Assembly: GCA_021405325.1 (NCBI GenBank)
Contig: QWII01000037.1
Span: 62,001-126,000, forward strand
DNA length: 64,000 nucleotides
Direction: 5' to 3'
Source of the DNA: Caldilinea sp. CFX5
GTDB lineage: Bacteria > Chloroflexota > Anaerolineae > Caldilineales > Caldilineaceae
This document shows positions 53,299 to 61,549 of the stretch, in pieces. The translations under genes were made by a program, and so were the position numbers. Within the stretch, counting starts at the first letter, position 1, and each line of letters starts with the position of its first letter. The notes beneath the pieces are model-generated. The model was given only the letters and a program-made list of their open reading frames with translations. It was not told where the DNA came from and ran no database searches.

Positions 53299-55902
53299 AT
53301 GAGTTCTGACCCGACAACCAACGCCAATCCACCGCTTCCGGCCAAGGAGCGTCGCTTCGACCGCCGCAGTTGGGCGATGCTGGCGCTCGCCGGCTTTGTT
53401 TTGCTTTATGGCGTCGGGCTGGCCTTCTATGCGGCGCAGCGCCCCACTGACGGTTGGAGCTTCCAATATGATCTGACCCAGCCTAACCCCAGCTACCGCT
53501 TTGTGCAATATTATGGTGCGCTGCCAACAGCCTTGCAGCCGGGCGACGCACTCGTTGCCATCAACGGCCAACCGATTGAGCAACTGTTTGCGGCGCTATT
53601 TGCTTTGCAATGGTCGCGCCCTGCCGGCTGGCAGGCTGGCAACACGCTCGACTACACCATCGAACGCGATGGGCGCCAACTGACCGTCGCTGTACCGCTC
53701 ACCCGTCTGCCATCGTCAGCGATTGGGCGCTTTATGATGCAGGGCTTGTCCAGCATCTTGCTGCTTGGCATGAATCTGGTTATGCTGACCATCGGTCTGG
53801 CGGTCTTTCTGCAACGACCACGCTATCTGCCGGCCCAGTTGTTGCTCTTGTTCTGCTGGTCGTTGACCGGGTCACAGCTCGTGCTGGCGCCGCCCAGTGT
53901 ACAAGTTGTGCTTGACCCGATCGTCTTCTTCTTTCTCTACATCCCCATTTTTCTCCCGATCTGGCAACTGACGATCTTTCCGGTGCTTGTTCACCTGTTG
54001 TTGGTCTTTCCGGTAGTCAAGCGACCGCTGCAACGCCATCCCCGCCTGCTCTTGCCGGCGCTCTATACACCCGGCGTGCTGGGGACGTGGCTGGCCCTGC
54101 TGTTGAACCTGGGTCAACCGGGCGCGGTGGAGAGCGCTTGGGGTGTTGTGCAAGCGTTCCATCTGTTGACCGCATTGGCGCTGGTGATGGTATCGGTGGC
54201 GCATACCTTCCGCACCGTCCACGATGCCACGGTGCGGGCACAGATGCGCTGGGTCACTGTCGGGATCGTCTTTGGGTTCATGGGCTCGGCGCTCGGCTGG
54301 CTGTTCTTCACGCTGGTCGGCGTCGATGAATCCCTCTATGCGCTCCTGATCTATCCGCTGCTGCTACTGCCGCTCAGTCTAGCCATCGCCATTCTGCGCT
54401 ATCGGCTGTTTGACATTGATGTCATCATCCGCCGCACGTTGATCTATGGCGTCGTGTCAGCCCTGCTCACTGCGATTTATATTAGCTCGGTGGTCGCATT
54501 GCAAACGCTCTTTCGCCTTCTCACTGGCCAGAGCTCCGGCATCGCCATTGCGCTTTCCACCCTGGGCATTGCCGCATTGGCGTTGCCGCTGCGCAACCGT
54601 ATTCAAACGGCCATTGACCGCCGGTTCTACCGCCAGAAATATGATGCCCAGCAAACGCTGGCGCGGTTTGTGGCCGGTTTACAAAACCAGACCGATCTGG
54701 CCGGGTTGGCTGCCGGGGTGCGGGACGTGGTGCAAGAGACCTTGCAACCGACCGGCGTCGAGGTCTGGCTAGTGGCCGATCCCACGGACAGCACGGCGGG
54801 CGCCGAACCAACCGTACCGGCGGGGCTGATCCGCCTAACGCCTGCTGATCCACTTGTCACCCGCTTGCAGCACAACCGCGGCGTGGTGGAGGTCAAACGG
54901 CTGACCTTGCGCTCATCGGCTTTGCAAGCCATGAAAGCGGTGGGGGTCGTCCTGGTGGCGCCGCTGATTAACCAGAATGAGGTGATCGGCGTGATCACGC
55001 TCGGAGCGCGCCGGAGCGAACAGGGCTATACCACCGATGATCGGCAACTGCTCACCAACCTGGCTACTCAGGCTGCCCCGGCTTTCCGTGTCGCAAAACT
55101 GGTGCGCCAACAGCGCCAGGAAGCGCACCAGCGGGCCCAAATCGAGCAGGAATTACAGGTGGCACGTTCGATCCAACAGACGCTCCTGCCGCAGGCGCCG
55201 CCAGCCCTGCCCGGTTGGACCATCGAAACCCATTACCAGCCGGCGCGGGCCGTCGGCGGCGATTTTTATGACTTCATTCCCCTGCCCGATGGCCGCCTCA
55301 GCCTGATCATCGGCGATGTGACGGACAAGGGCGTGCCGGCGGCGCTGGTGATGGCAATGACGCGCACCTTGTTGCGTGAGATGACGAAGGTGCATGACGC
55401 CCCAGGTGCGATCCTGGCGGCCGTTAACGACCGTCTGGTCGGCGACATCCCGGAGAAGATGTTTGTCACTTGCTTTTATGCCATCCTCACGCCCATGACC
55501 GGCCGGCTCATCTATGCCAATGCCGGCCACAACCTGCCCTACTGGCGCACCCAGGATGCGGTCAAAGAACTTCACGCGGGCGGGATGCCGCTGGGTTTGC
55601 TGCCCGGTATGCGCTACGAAGAGAAGGCGATGGTGATAGACCGACAGGATACTGTGCTCTTCTACACCGACGGCTTGGTGGAGGCGCATGATCCCCAGCG
55701 CAACATGCTCGGTACAGCCAGGGTCAAGGAAACCATCGCTACCCATGTCCCTAATGCAGATCATGATCGTAGTGCAGATATTGTAGCCCACCTGTTGCGC
55801 CATCAGGCCGTGTTCACGGGGCCGGACTGGGAACAAGAGGACGACATTTCGCTGATCATTTTACAACGTGGGAATGAGTGCGCGATAAAGGAAGGAGCAT
55901 AA
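53299..55902 (+). CDS. Membrane-bound PP2C-type phosphatase (SpoIIE/RsbU-like) with PDZ-like and GAF domains
   Basis: About 867 residues from ATG 53299 (GAGGTGA upstream; GTG 53287 possible). One membrane segment near the start, a PDZ-like region (LQPGDALVAINGQPIEQL), then 7-8 membrane helices (to about 380, IAILRYRLFDIDVIIRRTLIYG), a GAF-like region (about 450-600), a coiled coil, and a C-terminal PPM/SpoIIE phosphatase: VGGDFYDFIPLPDGRLSLIIGDVTDKG, AGHNLPYWR and FYTDGLVEA with metal-binding Asp residues. It probably releases an anti-anti-sigma factor. No such partner is near. The M23-like gene follows by 4 bases. Confidence 0.92.
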   Translation: MSSDPTTNANPPLPAKERRFDRRSWAMLALAGFVLLYGVGLAFYAAQRPTDGWSFQYDLTQPNPSYRFVQYYGALPTALQPGDALVAINGQPIEQLFAALFALQWSRPAGWQAGNTLDYTIERDGRQLTVAVPLTRLPSSAIGRFMMQGLSSILLLGMNLVMLTIGLAVFLQRPRYLPAQLLLLFCWSLTGSQLVLAPPSVQVVLDPIVFFFLYIPIFLPIWQLTIFPVLVHLLLVFPVVKRPLQRHPRLLLPALYTPGVLGTWLALLLNLGQPGAVESAWGVVQAFHLLTALALVMVSVAHTFRTVHDATVRAQMRWVTVGIVFGFMGSALGWLFFTLVGVDESLYALLIYPLLLLPLSLAIAILRYRLFDIDVIIRRTLIYGVVSALLTAIYISSVVALQTLFRLLTGQSSGIAIALSTLGIAALALPLRNRIQTAIDRRFYRQKYDAQQTLARFVAGLQNQTDLAGLAAGVRDVVQETLQPTGVEVWLVADPTDSTAGAEPTVPAGLIRLTPADPLVTRLQHNRGVVEVKRLTLRSSALQAMKAVGVVLVAPLINQNEVIGVITLGARRSEQGYTTDDRQLLTNLATQAAPAFRVAKLVRQQRQEAHQRAQIEQELQVARSIQQTLLPQAPPALPGWTIETHYQPARAVGGDFYDFIPLPDGRLSLIIGDVTDKGVPAALVMAMTRTLLREMTKVHDAPGAILAAVNDRLVGDIPEKMFVTCFYAILTPMTGRLIYANAGHNLPYWRTQDAVKELHAGGMPLGLLPGMRYEEKAMVIDRQDTVLFYTDGLVEAHDPQRNMLGTARVKETIATHVPNADHDRSADIVAHLLRHQAVFTGPDWEQEDDISLIILQRGNECAIKEGA

Positions 55903-55906
55903 TAAA

Positions 55907-56545
55907 ATGGATCGCATACCACAAATCGCTCCCCCGCTCAGAGGGACGTGGAAGGCGCTCAAATCCCCAGGGCATCATCCGTTTGCCTATGACTTTGCTG
56001 CCAGCGAAGACGGGAAACTTTTTTCGGTCTCGCCTTGGCGGCTACTGATTGGAAGCGCAGCCGTGGAGAACACCTATGGCTGGGCGCAGCCGGTTTACTC
56101 CCCGGTTCAGGGAACGGTCGTTGCAGCCAGTGATGGTTGGCCCGATCGGCAGACCCTACATCTTGTCTGGGATGCGATCAACCTTTTCGCCAGGAGTGTG
56201 CTGCAAGCGCAGAAAGTGCGCGATGACCTACGGCTCTTTGCGGGCAATTATATCATCATTGCCTCGGAAGGTTGCTATGTGCTGCTTGCTCATTTACGCA
56301 AGGGGTCACTTCTGATCGCGGCAGGCCAAAATGTCTCCCAAGGTCAGCCCCTCGCCAGGGTGGGGAACAGCGGCAATAGCATGGCGCCCCATCTCCATCT
56401 CCAAGTCAATGATGGCCCTGACCTGCTCGCATCAGCGATTAAGCCGTTCGCATTTACACAGTACGACCGTTGGACGGGAACAGCTTGGGAGACGACCACG
56501 AAAACCCCGCCAAGAAAAGGCGATTTGATGCGGTTCTATGATTGA
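55907..56545 (+). CDS. M23/peptidase-like protein, no signal peptide
   Basis: 212 residues. The lysostaphin-type M23 metal motifs are present: SPGHHPFAYDFA (H-x3-D) and GNSMAPHLHLQVNDGPDLL (H-x-H), plus LLAHLRKGSL and VSQGQPLARVGNSGN. These would give a Zn-dependent endopeptidase or a binding fold. There is no signal peptide or membrane segment in the first 50 residues, which is odd for a peptidoglycan hydrolase; it may act inside or be exported another way. It lies 4 bases behind the phosphatase and 18 bases before the hydrolase, so they form one operon. Confidence 0.85.
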   Translation: MDRIPQIAPPLRGTWKALKSPGHHPFAYDFAASEDGKLFSVSPWRLLIGSAAVENTYGWAQPVYSPVQGTVVAASDGWPDRQTLHLVWDAINLFARSVLQAQKVRDDLRLFAGNYIIIASEGCYVLLAHLRKGSLLIAAGQNVSQGQPLARVGNSGNSMAPHLHLQVNDGPDLLASAIKPFAFTQYDRWTGTAWETTTKTPPRKGDLMRFYD

Positions 56546-56563
56546 CCAGAAGGAGTAAGTAGC

Positions 56564-57514
56564 ATGAAAACATTGGTAGAACCATCACACGCCCCTTCGC
56601 CATTTGCGCGGACACGCGTCGCCTTTGTCGCAGGCGGCGTCAACTGTGCCGGCTACCTCTATCGCCCTGCCGTTGCCGGCGGTAGCACCCCCTGTGTGGT
56701 GATGGCGAACGGGTTCAGCAACACGATGGACTGGATCCTACCAGCCTACGCCGAGCGGTTTGCGGCCGCCGGTTTTGCGGTTTTGCTCTTTGATTATCGC
56801 CACTTTGGTGAGAGTGAAGGCAAACCGCGGCAGTTGGTAAGTGTGAAACGCCAGCGTGAGGACATTGGCGCGGCCATCCGTTTTGCCCGCGCGCAAGCCG
56901 ATCTGGATCCGAACCGGATCGCGTTGTGGGGCACATCGCTCGGCGGTGGTCATGTCATTGCCGTCGCCGCCGCCGATCCACGTATCGCCGCCGTGATCGC
57001 CCAGGCGCCGGGTATCGACATGGTGAGCAAAGAAGCCCGCGCCACCATCAAAGTGCCGCCTGTGGTCATCCGCAAGCTGCTGACCGCAGCCGTTAGAGAT
57101 GCCATCCAGGGGCTGTTCGGCCTGCCGCCCTACTATGCCAAAGTCTTTGGCGAGCCGGGGGAGGCGGCCGTGTTCACTGCGCCCGAACTCAAACCGCGCT
57201 TTGCGGCGCTCATGCAAGGCAGTGCGACCTGGCGCAATCAATTTACCCCACGGTTTTACCTGGCCTTGCCCCGCTATCAGCCCGGTACGGCGGAGAGGCT
57301 CGTTATGCCGCTCTTGGTCTGCGTAGCGGATCAAGAGGTCTATGCCAACCCGGCCTTTCAGGTCAAGATTGGGCAGCAAGCGCCCCGTGGCGAAGTACGC
57401 CACTATCCGGGGGAGCATTTCGACCTCTATCATGGCCTATTTGCGCAAGTGATCGCCGATGAGATCGATTTCCTGCAAAGACACCTGTTCACCACTGCAT
57501 CGTCGCCACGCTGA
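56564..57514 (+). CDS. Alpha/beta hydrolase
   Basis: 316 residues. Standard alpha/beta-hydrolase topology: VVMANGFSNTMDWILPAYAERFAAAGFAVLLFDYRHFGESEG, nucleophile elbow GTSLGGGH near 127, later acid in VCVADQEVYANP and catalytic His in HYPGEHFDLYHG. The ANGF oxyanion region is like esterase/dienelactone relatives. The substrate is not clear. Third gene of the phosphatase operon, with AGAAGGAG upstream of ATG 56564. The C-terminal stretch is followed directly by a decayed intergenic region. Confidence 0.9.
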   Translation: MKTLVEPSHAPSPFARTRVAFVAGGVNCAGYLYRPAVAGGSTPCVVMANGFSNTMDWILPAYAERFAAAGFAVLLFDYRHFGESEGKPRQLVSVKRQREDIGAAIRFARAQADLDPNRIALWGTSLGGGHVIAVAAADPRIAAVIAQAPGIDMVSKEARATIKVPPVVIRKLLTAAVRDAIQGLFGLPPYYAKVFGEPGEAAVFTAPELKPRFAALMQGSATWRNQFTPRFYLALPRYQPGTAERLVMPLLVCVADQEVYANPAFQVKIGQQAPRGEVRHYPGEHFDLYHGLFAQVIADEIDFLQRHLFTTASSPR

Positions 57515-57524
57515 TGGCGATTGA

Positions 57525-57641
57525 CTAGTACAGAGCGGCCTAAGTAAGCCAGTAGGTCAGGAGGTCAGGAGGTCAGTAGGACAGTAAGTCAGTCACTGTC
57601 TCACTGGCAACTATGGGTTTATTTACGCCGCCGTGTACTAG
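57525..57641. repeat. Palindrome with GTCAGGAGGTCAG internal words
   Basis: CTAGTACAGAGCGGC (57525-57539) faces GCCGCCGTGTACTAG (57627-57641), two mismatches. The inside has direct GTCAGGAGGTCAG and GTCAGTAGGACAG units and a CCAGTA/CACTGG pair. It abuts the fossil gene end. Confidence 0.68.
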
Positions 57642-57872
57642 GCACAAACTAGCGCATGCGCTTAGGTCTACTCCTCTAATCCCAAAGTACACCACGTGCG
57701 GCACGATGCCACGATTCCACAATACTCCTCTGGCTACTCCCTTCGACCCCTGACAGCCGCACCCCTGATCCAGCATAATGGCGGTAGCCGTTGACGCAAC
57801 CACCGTAGCACTTACGTCAACGGCTACCGCACCGCCCAAAGGATGGAACACACTTCAATCAAAAAAGGAGAC
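57642..57872 (+). pseudogene. Fossil of a MalT-like gene end with a promoter duplicate
   Basis: CGCTTAGGTCTACTCCTCTAATCCC at 57660 on matches the last codons, stop and downstream of the MalT-like gene (52117-52150). From there the two regions share the promoter (CTGACA at 57750, CATAAT at 57774). In this copy the bases around the start-side carry a perfect 16 bp stem at 57781-57796 and 57815-57830 (GCGGTAGCCGTTGACG), absent at the first locus. It ends in AAAAAAGGAG, a ribosome site with no gene after it. Confidence 0.72.
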
Positions 57873-57964
57873 GCTCATCTACAGAAAGTGTGAGGTTTCG
57901 ACCCGCCACACCTGTCAGGTTTCCAAAACCTGACAGGTGTTCACACTTTCCGTAGATGAGCCAA
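57873..57964. repeat. Nested palindrome, copy 2 of the exact 92 bp duplicate
   Basis: Identical in all 92 bases to 13396-13487, 44 kb away. It begins two bases after AAAAAAGGAG, so it lies where a start codon would be, and the displaced reading frame is not recognisable. Confidence 0.92.
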
Positions 57965-58110
57965 AAAATGGCGTTGACCTATGCGCGTGTCTGAGGCTGC
58001 CAAATGGCGCATCGCCGCCTTTCAAAACACCCGGTTGCGCCCGCTGGGCCAGAGTGGGCGCGCATTTCTGGCTTTAACGCTTTCGGACTGGGTCTGGAAG
58101 GTTCTCGGCC

Positions 58111-58242
58111 CGAAACGGTAAGGGTCCGAAAAATATAAGTGGCTGCTCTCTGCGCGTCCGTGACTAGCACCAACATAAGGCGAGTCACGGACGCCCAGAG
58201 AGCGCTGTCCCAGGTTATATTTTTACGGACCCTCCCGTTTCG
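58111..58242. repeat. Nested palindrome with GTCCGTGAC core
   Basis: The outer arms 58111-58138 and 58215-58242 (CGAAACGGTAAGGGTCCG and complement, with one indel). The inner arms contain GCGTCCGTGACT and AGTCACGGACGC. The GTCCGTGAC word is shared with 13234 and 14944. Confidence 0.75.
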
Positions 58243-58269
58243 CACGATCGAGCCGTGGCGAACTGGCGC

Positions 58270-58480
58270 ACTTGCCCGCTTATGTCAAAATGATATTTCT
58301 AATGAATAGCTCGTACTCTGGGGTAGGATGTTGTATATCCAATTCATATCTTCTTTCTATATCGCTATCTATAACCGATTGCCATGAGTGTGAAATGATA
58401 GAGACAATAGTTGATGTTACTCCTGAGAGTTGCCCTTGAGGATGTCCCTTGAGGATGTCAGGGTAAAGCAAAGCCCCCTC
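58270..58480. other. AT-rich stretch with a possible gene fragment
   Basis: Composition drops well below its surroundings. On the minus strand a short frame reads SHSWQSVIDSDIERRYELDI and IQHPTPEYELFIRNII, which has protein-like character, but the start is unclear and there is no partner. CCTTGAGGATGTC occurs twice in tandem at 58434-58459. It may be a remnant of foreign DNA. No function claimed. Confidence 0.35.
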
Positions 58481-58658
58481 AAGCTTGGATTACCGTTGAC
58501 GCTCATGACAATTCCCGAAGACAACCAACAAACGCCAGACGCACTGCGCCTGACAAGAGCGGTGAAGGCTTTTTTATGTCGTTTTGCGGTGGCAAGGACA
58601 GGGCAAGACAGGCGATCAGTAGCAAGGTAGAAAAAACTAGAAGGGATATCAGGAAATC

Positions 58659-60413
58659 ATGGCGAAGACAGCAGCAGACGTATTGGTCGAAACCCTGCTC
58701 GATTGGGAGGTTGAGGTAATCTTTGGGTTGCCCGGCGACGGCATCAATGGCATCATGGAAGCGTTGCGCACCCACCAGGAGCAGATGCGCTTTATCCATG
58801 TGCGCCACGAAGAGAGCGCGGCCTTTATGGCCTGCGCCTATGCCAAATATACCGGCAAGTTGGGTGTCTGTCTGGCAACCTCCGGCCCCGGCGGCATTCA
58901 CCTCCTCAATGGGCTGTATGACGCCAAGCTCGATAGCCAGCCGGTCTTGGCGATTACGGGCATGGCTTATCATGATCTGATCCACACCCATACGCAGCAG
59001 GATGTCGAGCTGGACAAGCTTTTTGAGAATGTCACCGTTTACAACAACCGCATTATGGGGCCGGCCCATGTGGAGAATGTCACCGATCTGGCTTGTCGCA
59101 CGGCCATGATGTACCGCGGCGTCGCCCACATTACCATTCCCACCGACATCCAAGAGATGACGTTGGGCAAGGATGAGCGTTCCAAACGCAATGTCCGCCA
59201 TCACACCTCGGATGCTTTCGCTCGCAGCGCCGGCTTGCCCGATGAACAGGCGCTCCACCGGGCCGCACAGCTTCTCAACGGCGGCGAAAAGGTCGCCATG
59301 CTGGTCGGCGCCGGCGCGCTCGGCGCCACCGATGAGCTGGAGCAGGTGGCCGATAAGCTGGGCGCACCAATCATCAAGGCGTTGCTGGGCAAAGCTGCCG
59401 TTCCTGATGACAGTCCTTTCACCACCGGCGGCATCGGCTTGCTGGGAACGGCCCCCTCGGAGGAAGCGCTGCAAAATTGCGATACGCTCCTCCTGGTTGG
59501 CACCTCCTTCCCCTACATTGAGTTTTATCCCAAACCGGAGCAGGCGCGTGCGGTTCAAATTGACCTTGATCCCATGCGCATTGGCCTGCGTTACCCAGTG
59601 GAAGTGGGACTGGTGGGTGATAGTCGCCAAACGCTGCTCCACCTCCTGCCGCTGCTCCAACGGCAGGAAAAGCGCAGCTTCCTGGAGCAGGCGCAAAAGG
59701 GGATGAAGGCGTGGTGGCAGACGATGGCAGAGCGGGGCACACGGGAAGACAAACCGATGAAACCCCAGGTTGTGGCCCACGAACTGGGCAAACGGCTGCG
59801 CAACGACGCGATTGTCTCTTGTGACAGCGGCACCATTACCACCTGGTGGGCGCGTCATGTTCCCGTCAAGCGCGGGCAGATGCACTCGTTGTCGGGCAAT
59901 CTAGCCTCCATGGCGAATGGCCTGCCCTATGCCCTGGCCGCCCAGATTGCCTACCCTAACCGCCAGTGTGTCGCCTTTATCGGCGACGGCGGCTTTTCGA
60001 TGTTGATGGCCGATTTTTCGACGGCGGTCAAGTACAAGTTGCCGATCAAGGTGGTCATTATCAAAAACAACACGCTGGGGCAGATCAAGTGGGAGCAGAT
60101 GGTCTTTTTGGGCAACCCGGAATATGGCGTCACGTTGGAGCCGATCGATTTTGCCGCCTTTGCCCACGCCTGTGGCGGCGTCGGTTTCACCATTGAAGAT
60201 CCGGCCCAATGCGGCGCCATTCTCGACCAGGCACTCAACACTCCTGGCCCGGTCATTATTGAAGCGGTGGTCGATCCCTACGAGCCGCCCATGCCGGCCA
60301 AGATCAAGCCCAACCAGGCGCTCAAATTTGCCGAATCGCTGGCCAAAGGTCAACCCAACCGCCTCAAGATCGCCGGCACCGTCTTTGAAGATAAAGTGCG
60401 TGAGTTGGTCTAA
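58659..60413 (+). CDS. Thiamine diphosphate enzyme, pyruvate dehydrogenase (quinone)/pyruvate oxidase-like
   Basis: 584 residues. Three-domain TPP enzyme: N-terminal PYR domain with IFGLPGDGINGIMEAL, the TPP-activating Glu in HVRHEESAAFMACAYAKYTG, then GIHLLNGLYDAKLDSQPVLAITG; a central FAD/nucleotide-like domain; and a C-terminal PP domain with GDGGFSMLMADFSTAVKYKLP, NNTLGQIKWEQMVFLGNPEYG. The last phrase is typical of PoxB-type pyruvate oxidases rather than acetolactate synthase. PoxB carries a C-terminal membrane-binding helix; the tail here (KFAESLAKGQPNRLKIAGTVFED) is less obvious. It may feed electrons to the quinone pool. Confidence 0.88.
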   Translation: MAKTAADVLVETLLDWEVEVIFGLPGDGINGIMEALRTHQEQMRFIHVRHEESAAFMACAYAKYTGKLGVCLATSGPGGIHLLNGLYDAKLDSQPVLAITGMAYHDLIHTHTQQDVELDKLFENVTVYNNRIMGPAHVENVTDLACRTAMMYRGVAHITIPTDIQEMTLGKDERSKRNVRHHTSDAFARSAGLPDEQALHRAAQLLNGGEKVAMLVGAGALGATDELEQVADKLGAPIIKALLGKAAVPDDSPFTTGGIGLLGTAPSEEALQNCDTLLLVGTSFPYIEFYPKPEQARAVQIDLDPMRIGLRYPVEVGLVGDSRQTLLHLLPLLQRQEKRSFLEQAQKGMKAWWQTMAERGTREDKPMKPQVVAHELGKRLRNDAIVSCDSGTITTWWARHVPVKRGQMHSLSGNLASMANGLPYALAAQIAYPNRQCVAFIGDGGFSMLMADFSTAVKYKLPIKVVIIKNNTLGQIKWEQMVFLGNPEYGVTLEPIDFAAFAHACGGVGFTIEDPAQCGAILDQALNTPGPVIIEAVVDPYEPPMPAKIKPNQALKFAESLAKGQPNRLKIAGTVFEDKVRELV

Positions 60414-60441
60414 CCGCCCAGCCAGGCAACGCTGCTAGGCT

Positions 60442-61536
60442 ATGCAAATTCAGAAGGTTGATGTCTCCGTTTACCGCATCCCCACCGACCGCCCCGAAGC
60501 CGATGGCACAATTGATTGGAATGCTACGACCCTGGTTTTGGCCGAAGTGACGACAACGTCCGGCCAGCGTGGGCTGGGCTTTGCCTATGCCGACGCCGCA
60601 GCCGCAGCCATTATCCACCAGACCCTGGCGCCCTTGCTGATCGGGTTGCCGGCCTGGGAAACGGGCCGCGCCTGGGAATTGATGGTCAACAGCGTCCGCA
60701 ACCTGGGGCGACCCGGCGTCGCGGCCGGCGCCATTTCAGCGGTTGATGTCGCGCTCTGGGATCTCAAAGCGCGGCTCCTGGAACAGCCGCTCTTTCAACT
60801 TTTGGGCACGCACCGCGACCGCGTTCCCATCTATGGCAGCGGCGGCTTTACCACCTACAGCCCGGCAGAACTGGCCGCCCAACTGGGTGGCTGGGCGGCG
60901 CAGGGCATTCCCCGGGTCAAGATGAAGATTGGCAAAGGTTGGGGGACGGCGCCGGACGAGGATCTGGAACGGGTGCGCATTGCCCGCACCGCCATTGGCC
61001 CCGACGCCGAACTCTTTGTCGATGCCAACGGCGGCTATACGGCCAAACAGGCCATCCGCCAGGCGGCGCGCTTTGCCGAGTATGGCGTCACCTATTTTGA
61101 AGAACCGGTCTCCTCGGATCAACTGGCGCAGTTGGCCTTGGTGCGCCAACAGATCGCAATGGATGTCGCCGCCGGCGAGTATGGCTATGACCCCTGGTAT
61201 TTTCGGCGCATGTTACGGGCGGAAGCGGTCGATATTTTGCAGGCCGATGTCACTCGCTGTCTCGGCTGCACGGGCTGGTTGATGGCTGCCGATCTGGCCT
61301 ACAGCTTTGATATTCCCTTTTCGGCCCATACCGCGCCTTCCTTGCACGCCCATGTTGGCTGTGCTGCGCCGCAGCTTGCCCATGTGGAATATTTTTACGA
61401 CCATGTGCGCATTGAGCAGATGCTCTTTGATGGCGTGTTGCAACCAGTGGCCGGTCATTTACAGCCCGACCCGGCGCGGCCAGGGCTGGGGTTGACGCTC
61501 AAACGGCAGGATGCCGAACAGTGGCGCATTGGCTAA
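60442..61536 (+). CDS. Enolase-superfamily sugar acid dehydratase/racemase (mandelate racemase/MLE type)
   Basis: 364 residues. N-terminal capping domain then a barrel with the base pair KMKIGKG (K-x-K), metal ligands Asp in FVDANGGY, Glu in YFEEPVS and a third in VAAGEYGYD, an Asp in ILQADVTRCLG and a His in SAHTAPSLHAHV as the opposite base. That set suits the mandelate racemase subgroup, and many members dehydrate sugar acids. The NSVRNLGRPGVAAGAISAVDVALWDLKARL phrase is generic. It starts 28 bases after the TPP gene with a poor ribosome site. Confidence 0.9.
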   Translation: MQIQKVDVSVYRIPTDRPEADGTIDWNATTLVLAEVTTTSGQRGLGFAYADAAAAAIIHQTLAPLLIGLPAWETGRAWELMVNSVRNLGRPGVAAGAISAVDVALWDLKARLLEQPLFQLLGTHRDRVPIYGSGGFTTYSPAELAAQLGGWAAQGIPRVKMKIGKGWGTAPDEDLERVRIARTAIGPDAELFVDANGGYTAKQAIRQAARFAEYGVTYFEEPVSSDQLAQLALVRQQIAMDVAAGEYGYDPWYFRRMLRAEAVDILQADVTRCLGCTGWLMAADLAYSFDIPFSAHTAPSLHAHVGCAAPQLAHVEYFYDHVRIEQMLFDGVLQPVAGHLQPDPARPGLGLTLKRQDAEQWRIG

Positions 61537-61549
61537 TGGAAACACTTCT

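Larger units (their letters stand above)
57515..58658. other. Long decayed intergenic region (about 1.1 kb)
   Basis: No intact gene. In order: a palindrome 57525-57641, the fossil end of a MalT-like gene (57642-57681), a duplicate of the promoter at 52140, a ribosome-site remnant AAAAAAGGAG, the second copy of the 92 bp palindrome, about 145 bp unassigned, a further nested palindrome, and an AT-rich stretch (58270-58480). The sub-features are listed separately. Confidence 0.75.
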
